Below, one piece after another: positions 53,681-61,950 of a stretch of 64,000 nucleotides of DNA (position 1 is its first letter; each line of letters opens with the position of its first letter). Below the pieces are notes generated by a model. The model saw nothing but the letters and a program-made list of their open reading frames with translations. It had not been told where the DNA came from and ran no database searches. Source of the DNA: Schistocerca nitens (taxonomy: Eukaryota; Arthropoda; Insecta; Orthoptera; Acrididae); contig NC_064622.1 in assembly GCF_023898315.1 (NCBI RefSeq), forward strand, positions 354,745,234 to 354,809,233, written 5' to 3'. The position numbers and the translations under genes are program-made.

Positions 53681-53758
53681 GCAGTGGCGGGGATCGAACC
53701 TGGGACCGAAGACGTTTTTGATTATGAATCAAAGACGCTACCCCTAGACCACGGGTAC
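53681..53758 (-). promoter_or_regulatory. tRNA-Met-like sequence at the LINE 2 5' end
   Basis: Read on the minus strand there is an A-box-like stretch GTGGTCTAGGGGTAGCGT, an anticodon-like stem-loop TTTGA-TTCATAA-TCAAA with CAT in the middle of a 7-base loop, and a B box in CAGGTTCGATCCCCGCC. This order and spacing are those of a tRNA with a CAU anticodon. A functional tRNA gene is unlikely because the acceptor stem does not pair cleanly and the sequence runs straight into the LINE 5' UTR. Confidence 0.65.
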
Positions 53759-53765
53759 CCTTCCC

Positions 53766-53864
53766 GTGGAATATTGAATTCGCTAATTATTTCCGAACTG
53801 GAATGTCCCCTACGTCTGGCTCCAGCTCCTTTCCGCGTTCAAAGTCCCGACGTGCGGCGAGAAT
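53766..53864 (-). repeat. inverted fragment of Tc1-C
   Basis: This ~100-bp stretch is the reverse complement of 54180-54282 with few differences. The two share changes relative to Tc1-C copy 1 (for example GGAAAGGAGCTGGA in place of GGAATGGTAGTAGG). It therefore looks like a local inverted duplication rather than an independent insertion. Confidence 0.7.
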
Positions 53865-54005
53865 CCCCTAGACTTAGAACTACTTAAACCTAACTAACCT
53901 AAGGACATCACACACCTCCATGCCCGAGGCAGGATTCGAACCTGCGACCGTAGCAGCAGCGCGGTTCGGAACTGAAGCCCCTGGAACCGCTCGGCCACAG
54001 TGTCC
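53865..54005 (-). repeat. SINE family A, 3'-truncated
   Basis: The minus strand has CTGTGGCCGAGCGGTTCCAG, B box CAGGTTCGAATCC and the body up to TAGTTCTAAGTCTAGGGGA, where it stops without the usual end. A duplication was not identified. Confidence 0.8.
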
Positions 54006-54447
54006 TGCAATCCTTTACGTAACACTGGTACACACGCATTGAGACGAGAAAACTGCGAGGATAGCGACATTCAGACATATATAGAAGGCGGTAATACCGC
54101 GTACATAATGTTTAAAAGGGCAGTGGGTTGGCGGAGCTGTCATTTGTATGCAGGTGATTCATGTCAAAAGGCATCTGCTGTGATTCTCGCCGCACGTCTG
54201 GACTTTGAACGCGGAAAGGAGCTGGACTCAGACGCAGGGGACATTCCATTTCGGAAATAATTAGCGAATTCAATATTCCGAGATCCACAGTATCAAGAGT
54301 CTGCCGAGAATAGCACATTTCAGGCTCTCTCTCTCGCCACGGACAACGCAGTGGCGCTTGCGTAGATTGTCAGTGCTAACAGACAAGCAATACTGCGTGA
54401 AATGTGGGACGTACGTCTACCATATCCGTTAGTAGGCGAAATATGGC

Positions 54448-54947
54448 ACTAATGGTGTAATTAGATGAACACTACCTTCACTTAATGAAGGTTTATTCAG
54501 AACTTGCACAAACAAGAGCGCGGAGCGAACTGCCTCCGGTCAGAACAAAATGGTTCAAATGGCTCTGAGCACTATGGGACTTAACATCTGTGGTCATCAG
54601 TCCCCTAGAACTTAGAACTACTTAAACCTAACTAAACTAAGGACATCACACACATCCATGCCCGAGGCAGGATTCGAACCTGCGACCGTAGCAGTCGCGC
54701 GATTCCGGACTGAGCGGCTAAAACCGCGTGACCACCGCGGCCGGCCCGGTCAGAACACTTACGGTATATATACAGGTACAGAACATTCCAGTACAATGAT
54801 TCTTAACATTTGTGGATACTTCTAGAATGTACTCGAACCGAATATAGAAATTAAAATTTTACAGTTGAGGTGATTTTTGAAACCACGACCCTCCATGCAA
54901 GAGGCTAGTATCATAACCAATACACCACGGTTTCTGCGACAACAGGC
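54448..54947 (-). repeat. tRNA-derived composite repeat with an AATAAA end
   Basis: On the minus strand it starts near ACCGTGGTGTATTGGTTATG (A-box-like) and has GTCGTGGTTTCAAAAATC where a B box would be. It ends with GTTCTGAATAAACCTTCATT, including AATAAA. It may be a long SINE or the end of a retroelement. It lies in Tc1-C and contains a family A SINE. Confidence 0.45.
54548..54745 (-). repeat. SINE family A
   Basis: It is flanked by the 12-bp duplication CCGGTCAGAACA at 54536-54547 and 54746-54757. The minus strand begins GCCGGCCGCGGTGGTCACGC and has B box CAGGTTCGAATCC. Confidence 0.92.
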
Positions 54948-54983
54948 TATGCCAGCAGGCGACCGACGCGAGTACCTTTGTTA

Positions 54984-56354
54984 CAGTACTGGCCATTAAA
55001 ATTGCTACATGAAGAAGAAATGCAGATGATAAACGGGTATTCATTGGACAAATATATTATACTAGAACTGACATGTGATTTTCACGCAATTTGGGTGCAT
55101 AGATCCTGAGACATCAGTACCCAGAACAACCACGTCTGGCCGTAATAACGGCCTTGAACGCCTGGGCATTGAGTCAAACGGAGTTTGGATGGCGTTTACA
55201 GGTACAGCTGCCCATGCAGCTTCAACACGATACCACAGTTCATCAAGAGTAGTGACTGGCGTATTGTGACGAGCCAGTTGCTCGGCCACCATTGACCAGA
55301 CGTTTTCAATTGGTGAGAGATCTGGAGAATGTACTGGCCAGCGCAGCAGTCGAACATTTTCTGTATCCAGAAAGGCCCGTACAGGACCTGCAACATGCGG
55401 TCGTGCACTATCCTGCTGAAATGTAGGGTTTCGCAGGGATCGAATGAAGGGTAGAGCCACTGGTCGTAACACATCTGAAATTTAACGTCCACTGTTCAAA
55501 GTGCCGTCAATGCGAACAAGAGGTGACTGAGACGTGTAACCAATGGCACCCCATACCATCACGCCGGCTGATACGCCAGTATGGCGATGACGAAAACACG
55601 CTTCGAATGTGCGTTCACCGCAATGTCGCCAAACACGGATGCGACCATCATGATGCTGTAAACAGAACCTGGATTCATCCGAAAAAATGACGTTTTGCCA
55701 TTCGTGCGCCCAGGTTCGTCGTTGAGTACACCATCGCAGGCGCTGTGATACAGTGTGAAGGGTAACCGCAGCCATGGTCTCCGAGCTGATAGTCCATGCT
55801 GCTGCAAACGTCGAACTGTTCGTGCAGATTGTTGTTGTCTTGCAAATGTCCCCTTCTGTTGACTCAGGGATCGAGACGTGGCTACATGATCCGTTACAGC
55901 CATGCGGATCAGATGCCTGTCATCTCGACTGCTAGTGATACGAAGCCGTTGGGATCCAGCACGGCGTTCCGTATTATCCTCCTGAACCCACCGATTCCAT
56001 ATTCTGCTAACAGTCATTGAATCTCGACCAAGGCGAGCAGCAATGTCGCGATACGATAAACTGCAATCTCGATAGGCTAAAATCCGACCTTTATCAAAGT
56101 CGGAAACGTGATGGTACACATTTCTCCTCCTTAAACGAGGCATCGCAACAACGTTTCACCAGGCAACGCCGGTCAACTGCTGTTTGTGTATGAGTAATCG
56201 GTTGGAAACTTCCCTTATGTCAGCACGTTGTAGGTGTCGCCATCGGCGCCAACCTTGCGTGAATGCTCTGAAAAGCTAATCATTTGCATATCACAGCATC
56301 TTCTTCCTGTAGCACGTCATCTTCGTGGTGTAGCAATTTTAATGGCCAGTAGTG
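54984..56354 (-). mobile_element. Tc1-A transposon copy 4, nested in Tc1-C
   Basis: The TIRs AGTACTGGCCATTAAAATTG (left) and CAATTTTAATGGCCAGTAGTG (right) are flanked by TA at 54982-54983 and 56355-56356. It keeps the full N-terminal coding segment, including the 25 bp missing from copies 1 and 3. Confidence 0.9.
55090..56143 (-). pseudogene. Tc1-A transposase pseudogene (copy 4)
   Basis: The start is ATG at 56143 (MPRLRRRNVYHHVSDFDKGR), which shows the ancestral N-terminus of the family. The HTH SLSYRDIAARLGRDSMTVSR follows. A small deletion near 55750 (in the RQERLRWC segment) shifts the frame. FSDESRFCLQHH is intact in the next frame, then TAA replaces Tyr after NSGR. FQQDSARPH and SPDLSPIENVW are present, and the frame shifts again near 55140. 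Catalytic residues survive but the ORF does not. Confidence 0.88.
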
Positions 56355-56994
56355 TAACTGCACGGCATCGTCTGCGGCGCCTCTCCGGGGTTCATGGCCA
56401 TATCGATTGGACCCTAGACGACTGGAGAACCATGACTGGTGACATGAGTTCCATTTTCAGTTGGTAAGAGTGTCCGCAGATCCCACGAAACCATGCATGG
56501 CCCCAAGTTGTCAGCAAGGCACTGTGCAAGATGGTGGTACCTGCGTAATGGTGTAGGTTGTGTTTACATGGAATAGACAAGGTCCTCTGGTTACTTGGAG
56601 ACCGTTTGCAGCCATTCATGGACTTCATGTTCCCAAACAACGATGGCATTTTTAAGGACGACAATGAGCCATGTCACCAAACCACAATTGTTCGAGACTG
56701 GTTTGAAGAGCTTCTGGCTGGTACGAGCGAATGATTTGACCACCCAGATCGCCCAACATGAATCCCATCGAACATCTATGAGGCATAATCGAGACGTTAG
56801 CTCGTGCACAAAAGCCTGCGTCGGCAACGCTTTCGCAAATATGGACGGCTATAGAGGCAGCATGCTCAGTAATTCTGCAGGGGGCTTCCAACGACTTGCT
56901 GAGTCCTTGCCACGTCGAGTTGCTGCACTACGTCGGGCCAACCAAGGTCCGACACTGTATTGGGTGGTATTCCATGACTCCTGCCACCTCAGTG

Positions 56995-57535
56995 CATATA
57001 CCACTGGTCTTAAATGCTGTTTATTGCATTATGTAATACAAATGACCGATTTCAATGGAATTAACATCCTCACAATTCTTTCTCTGATAAGTATGTATAC
57101 CATTTTTGTGTTTGTAAGTCGGCAGCCTTTACCGATGACCTTTGAGACACTCGTTTTTAGAGGTGGTTTTGTGTTCAGCTAATATTTGTCACGCGTGGAT
57201 TTACTGTTCTAAAATCTTCTGACCTAAGTGACGGTAAGTTCAGTTCACAGTAACATTTCCTACACTATAAAAATCAATACAGGAATAGTTTGTAATAATA
57301 TGCATAGCTAGTTTTTTATGTGCCATACTCTGAAACAACCAGTTCCTAGTTACATCCGATTTTACTGGTTATATGATATGAAATGCTTCGTCTAGTGAAG
57401 AATCAACATTGCAGATAAGAATGTTTTGCATTTTTGGTACTAAATTTTAATTTATCGTGTATATTGGCATTTTCATGTGAACTGCGTCGTATCGCTTTAG
57501 GATACTGGTTTCTGAGCACTGAGCTTCACATAATA
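56995..57535. other. spacer, no feature seen
   Basis: AT-rich sequence without recognised repeats or genes. Confidence 0.4.
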
Positions 57536-58990
57536 TGAGGGTTGTTCAAAAAGTTCAAATGGCTCTGAGCACTATGGGACTCAACTGCTGTGGTATAAGT
57601 CCCCTAGAACTTAGAACTACGTAAACCTAACTAACCTAAGGACAGCACACAACACCCAGCCATCACGAGGCAGAGAAAATCCCTGACCCCGCCGGGAATC
57701 GAACCCGGGAACCCGGGCGTGGGAAGCGAGAACGCTACCGCACGACCACGAGATGCGGGCGCTGCTCCACCTCAACCGACCAACTACCCGCACACGGCAC
57801 AGTCGGAAATTGTAATCGGGAGGTCAAAGATAGTACAAGGGTGCGAATATGCAAAGCATAACACGAGCGAGCCACGGCTCACCAACAATGGTATTATGGC
57901 ACATGCCTGACTTTTTTTCCACTAGTACAGAAACAACCAGCCGCTGGCTAGCCGTTGACACTCGAACACGAGTAACGGTAATCGTCGGAGTTCGTGTTGT
58001 GACCAAATGACAGAAACTGTAGAACAACGTTATTGTATCAAATTCTGTTTTAAGACTTGCGATTCTCAAGAGTCTACAAGCGCTTGAAGACGAAGCAGTG
58101 GTTACCACACAAATAAATGAGTGGTACAACCTCTTCAAAGATGGCCGTTCATCAATGAACAGTCAATGACTTTCAGGTAGGCCCTCAACATCTGCAAATG
58201 GGTTTGTTATTGGTCACGTAAGGACCCTCGTAATGCAGGACAGACGAATCACGATCAGAGAACCTGCAGACAAGATTGAAATTAGTTCTGTATCCATTCA
58301 TTCGATTTTAATGGCACATATTGATCTCAGGAGGTTCTCAGTAACTTCATTCGAAGATCGTACAGGGCATGCTGGGTACTGTGGACAGTAATCCCAACTT
58401 TCTTAACACAGTGATCACTGAAGATGGATCCCGTGTTTACGAGCACGACCTAGAAACAAAGTTCCAGTCATCACAATGGAAGCCTCCATCATCCCTGAGA
58501 TCCAAAAAAGCGAAACTGGTCTGTAAAAACGTGAATGTCATGGTGACAGTCTTTTTCGACTCCAATGACGTGATTCAGAACGAGTACACCCCAGAAGGTA
58601 CTAATCTCAGTAAGGGGTATTACCAAGAGTTTCTTCGTCCCCTTCGTGAAGCAGTGAGACGCAAACGGCCGGTCCTGGAGGCAGCGGGCATTTGGCACCT
58701 TCACCGCGATAGCGCAGCCGATCGTCATTCTCAATCAGTTCAAAGCTTTTTGGACAAACACTACACGACGGTGATTTGCCAGCCTCCCTACTCCCCTGAC
58801 CTAGCACCAAATTACTTTTGGCTTTTCCCTAAACTGAAGAGACTCTGAAAGGGACTAGATGTCAGAACAGGGAAGACATTATGTAGAATTCGACGAAACA
58901 GCTGTGCAGCATACGAAAACAGGCTTTCCAGCTATTCTTCCAGCAGTGGCAGCAGCGTTGGGAGAGGTTATAGAAACCGAAAGGAACTAC
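57536..58990 (+). pseudogene. mariner-like element, decayed
   Basis: The left end TGAGGGTTGTTCAAAAAG after TA is a typical mariner-type terminus, followed directly by a SINE. Coding traces start near 58020 (VEQRYCIKFCFK) and continue to a frame at 58369-58848. That frame has NTVITEDGSRVYEHDLETKF, where ITEDGS stands for the ITGDES motif, VMVTVFFDSNDVIQNEYTPE, LHRDSAADRHSQSV (second Asp region) and PYSPDLAPNYFWLFPKLKRL, where the third Asp (normally PxDF) is Tyr. No right terminal repeat was found. It is non-functional. Confidence 0.72.
57549..57760 (-). repeat. SINE family A2
   Basis: The minus strand starts GCCCGCATCTCGTGGTCGTG, has B box CCCGGGTTCGATTCCCGGCG and ends AGAGCCATTTGAAC. It is nearly the same as the A2 copy in LINE 1 (10471-10677). 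It sits just inside the mariner left end. Confidence 0.88.
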
Positions 58991-59068
58991 TTTGAAGGTG
59001 ACTAGTGTCAAACAATTGTTTCAGAATAAAAACTGATTTTATGAATAAAAAAGCAGGTAGGGAAGACT

Positions 59069-59485
59069 GGGTACGGTTGTGCCAGGGTACGGTTGTGACA
59101 GTCGCCATATGGAGAGTGGGAGGGGGACAAAAGCGGCGTGCCTGTCTGGACTTGTGTCACAGTATTGCGTCAGCCGTCGCGCGACAATAACGCTAACAAC
59201 GGTCTACATTACTTTTCAACAGTCAAAAGTTTCTTGATTCCATTTCTTTTAATGATTGTTGCTATATGTGTACTGATAAAGTAATGAGAGTTTCTTCTCG
59301 TTAAACGTTAAACATTAGTAGTTTAATACCAGTGATTACTTCGCACGTAGAAAATTTTGTATTGCCATTGCGATGTTTTTCTTGTGGAGGAGTGCGTTGG
59401 GAAGGTTGTGACATATTTTCTGGGTACGGTTGTGACATGTTTTAAGCGTACGGTTGTGACATATTTTCTGGGTACCGTTGTGACA
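59069..59485 (+). repeat. subterminal GGGTACGGTTGTGACA repeats
   Basis: Motif copies start at about 59069, 59085, 59398 (degenerate), 59422, 59446 and 59470. The last four lie exactly 24 bp apart, as a tandem of TATTTTCTGGGTACGGTTGT followed by GACA. They sit upstream of the transposase ATG. Subterminal repeats that bind the transposase are known from several DNA transposon families; that role is inferred here. Confidence 0.7.
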
Positions 59486-59508
59486 CGAAGATAATTATTT
59501 TTTTCTAG

Positions 59509-61630
59509 ATGCCTAGAAAGAGGTTGAGGAAGACTGACAGAGGGCAGTGTGGCATTACAAAATATGAAGACGCTTATAAAGAAGTGAAAAACGGGACTTC
59601 TATACGCAGAGCCGCGGAAATGCACGAAGTTAATCGCATGTCTTTGCCACGATACATTCGTAAACGCGATGGAGTCACTGCAGGCCAGAATGAAGACAGC
59701 GTCAGCATGGGATATGTCGCACATAATAAAGTGTTCTCTGAGGAGCAGGAACAGCAGCTGGCACTTTATATAACACGATGCCAGAAATATATTTTGGCCT
59801 TTCTCCGAAAGAGGTGCGGAAGCTAGCTTTCGAACTTAGTACTAAATACAATCTGAAGCGACCTGTTACTTGGCTCGAGAATGAGATGTCTGGCGAGGAA
59901 TGGTTTCGTTCATTCATGAATAGAAATCCTTCACTCTCTGTTTGCGTAGCTCAAGCAACTAGCCTTTCAAGAGCAACGAGCTTTAATAAAACAAATGTAA
60001 AAGCTTTTTATGACAATTTGCAAACTGTTATAGATAGACAGAAATATGAACCACAGGATATATACAATGTTGACGAAACAGGCGTCACTAGTCCAAAAAA
60101 CCTGAGAAGGTAGTTCAAATGGTTCAAATGGCTCTGAGCACTATGGGACTCAACATCTTAGGTCATAAGTCCCCTAGAACTTAGAACTACGTAAACCTAA
60201 CTAACCTAAGGACATCACACACACCCATGCCCGAGGCAGGATTCGAACCTGCGACCGTAGCAGTCCCGCGGTTCCGGACTGCAGCGCCAGAACCGCACGG
60301 CCACCTCGGCCGGCTGAGAAGGTAGTAGCAAGACGTGGGATACGCCAAGTGGGAGCTCTTACTTCAGCTGAGCGAGGCACATTAGTCACAGTTGCTTTTG
60401 CAGTAAATGCCTTGGGGAATACTATGCCTCCTCTATTTATATTTCCACGGGTTCGTTATCGTGATCATTTTGTTAGGGATGGGCCTGTAGGATCAATTGG
60501 GACTGCAAGATGCAAAAATGAATCGTTCTTAGTATTTTTCCAACATTTTAAGAAATTCTCTAATGCTTCTCAAACGCATAAAGTGTTGCTATTGCTGGAT
60601 AACCATTCCTCACACATCCACAACAACACACTGGATTTTTGTAAAGAAAATGGAATCACATTGCTTTCATTTCCTCCACACTGTTCGCACAAACTTCAAC
60701 CCTTGGATAGATCTGTGTTCGGACCCTTCAAGAAAGCTCTAAATACTGCTTGTGATGGCTGGATGCGGAGTCACCCTGGAAAAACAATGACAATCTACGA
60801 TATACCAGGTATTATCAAAACTGCTATGCCTCTGGCTTTGACACAATCGAACATTCAGGCTGGTTTTTGCAAAACTGGTATTCACCCCTATAATCGTAAT
60901 GTATTTCAAGAAACTGACTTTGCATCTTCCTTTGTTACGGACAGAGCAAACCCTGACACAGAAAAGAACACTTGTGCAACACCATCTCTTGAAATGCACA
61001 CACCGAACCCTGAGACTGGGAAAAACAATGCTGGAGTTAACAATGAAATACCACAGTTTTTAACACAAGAATTTGGCTTTTCACCATCGTCTGAAATAGA
61101 AAGACCTGACTCTGGAGAGAACAATCCTGAACGCAATGATGAATTCGAGCCACTTTCAGCTTCTTTATTATGCGAATCTTCAATCCCAAGTTCAAGTAGT
61201 ATTGAGCTAACTGCGTCATTCTCAGCCACTCCATTTGTTTTCTCGCCTGAAATTGTTTGGCCTTTTCCTAAGGCTCCGCAAAGAAAAACAAGAGGTTCCA
61301 GAAATAAAAAGTCAAGAAAAAGAGGCAGTTAGGCAAGAATATGACGATAAAGAAAAACGATTGAAGGCTCAGCAGGTAAAGAAACATCTTACTGAATCAA
61401 GAGGAATAAATAAAGGAAAAGGAAAAAACAAAGCAAAGAAAAGGAAGATACCACCATCGTCATCGGATGAAGAAGATTATTTCTGTCTGGTTTGCTTACG
61501 CCCATATTCAAAAAGTAGGTCTGGCGAAAAATGGATAAAATGTCAAGGAAAATGTGAGCTCTGGTCCCACTTGGAGTGCGCAGGTGGCAGTCGGTTTTAC
61601 ATTTGTCATAATTGTGATGAGTCAGACTAG
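59509..61630 (+). pseudogene. pogo/Tigger-like transposase with PHD-like finger, broken
   Basis: The start is ATG at 59509 (MPRKRLRKTDRGQCGITKYE), just after TTTTTTCTAG, which could be a splice acceptor. The Psq-type HTH (EVKNGTSIRRAAEMHEVNRM) and a CENP-B-type region (PVTWLENEMSGEEWFRSFMN) are followed by a DDE core: NVDETG, LLLDNHSSHIHN and LQPLDRSVFGPFKK. I count 35 residues between the last two Asp. A Ser/Pro-rich linker and a basic stretch lead to a Cys/His cluster (CLVC, CQGKC, HLEC, CHNC), like a PHD finger. One frameshift near 59785, a SINE at 60115-60313 and another frameshift near 61310 break it. Confidence 0.85.
60115..60313 (-). repeat. SINE family A
   Basis: It is flanked by CTGAGAAGGTAGT at 60102-60114 and 60314-60326. 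The minus strand begins with GCCGAGGTGGCCGTGCGGTT and has B box CAGGTTCGAATCC. It interrupts the pogo-like transposase shortly after NVDETG. Confidence 0.93.
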
Positions 61631-61950
61631 ATCTCAGTGTCGTACTTTTGCACTTTTAGAACTAAGAATCAACCTTATATTTCTACTGTTCTTTGTTTTT
61701 TTTGTGATCATATTTACACAAATGCTTAGATTTTCCTTGAATAAGACATATTAAGATTTTTGTTTCACTGGTTTTTATAATGCCTATTTATTTATATGTT
61801 TTGTATTTCAACACACTTATTATATTGTATAGTTTGTTATTTTAGTTAAATTCTTTTGCTGATTGTAATATGATGACTGTTATAATAACAGCTATAGATG
61901 CTAGAGTTCCTTATTAATTACAAGCTATTAAAGTGTTCCAAGATTATATT

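Larger units (their letters stand above)
50437..53758 (-). mobile_element. RTE-type LINE 2, full length with a tRNA-like head
   Basis: On the minus strand the order is a tRNA-like segment (53758-53681), 5' UTR (to 53412), one 990-codon ORF (53411-50442) and a 3' end near 50437 that abuts the foldback copy. No SINE interrupts it. It is related to but clearly distinct from LINE 1. Confidence 0.82.
54090..56960 (+). pseudogene. Tc1-C transposase pseudogene (copy 2)
   Basis: HTH-region DNA lies at 54180-54430 (GGACATTCCATTTCGGAAAT). The central and catalytic parts lie at 56370-56960: TGGACCCTAGACGACTGGAG, then GATTGGTTTGAAGAGC-like text, CCCAACATGAATCCCATCGA (the P-NMNPIEH segment with the Glu) and CACGTCGAGTTGCTGCACTA near the C-terminus. 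No frame longer than a few dozen codons follows the correct order, so it is dead. Confidence 0.7.
54037..56994 (+). mobile_element. Tc1-C transposon copy 2 with three nested insertions
   Basis: It starts CATTGAGACGAGAAAAC and ends CTCCTGCCACCTCAGTG, imperfect inverted ends like those of copy 1. Its sequence is interrupted by a tRNA-like repeat (about 54448-54947), which itself holds a SINE, and by Tc1-A copy 4 (54984-56354). Homology to copy 1 resumes exactly after each insert, for example CGACGCGAGTACCTTTGTTA then CTGCACGGCATCG around Tc1-A. Confidence 0.75.
59061..61950 (+). mobile_element. pogo/Tigger-like transposon, 3' end cut by a LINE
   Basis: The left part starts near TAGGGAAGACTGGGTACGG (59059 onward) with repeated GGGTACGGTTGTGACA motifs. 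The transposase pseudogene follows at 59509-61630 and then AT-rich 3' sequence up to the LINE 3 insertion. No matching inverted GGGTACGG end is seen before 61950, so the right end may lie beyond LINE 3, outside the window. Confidence 0.6.

Noticed and set aside
53681-53758. A functional tRNA-Met gene
   Set aside because: The anticodon arm and boxes look tRNA-like, but I could not pair an acceptor stem and it is continuous with the LINE 2 5' UTR.
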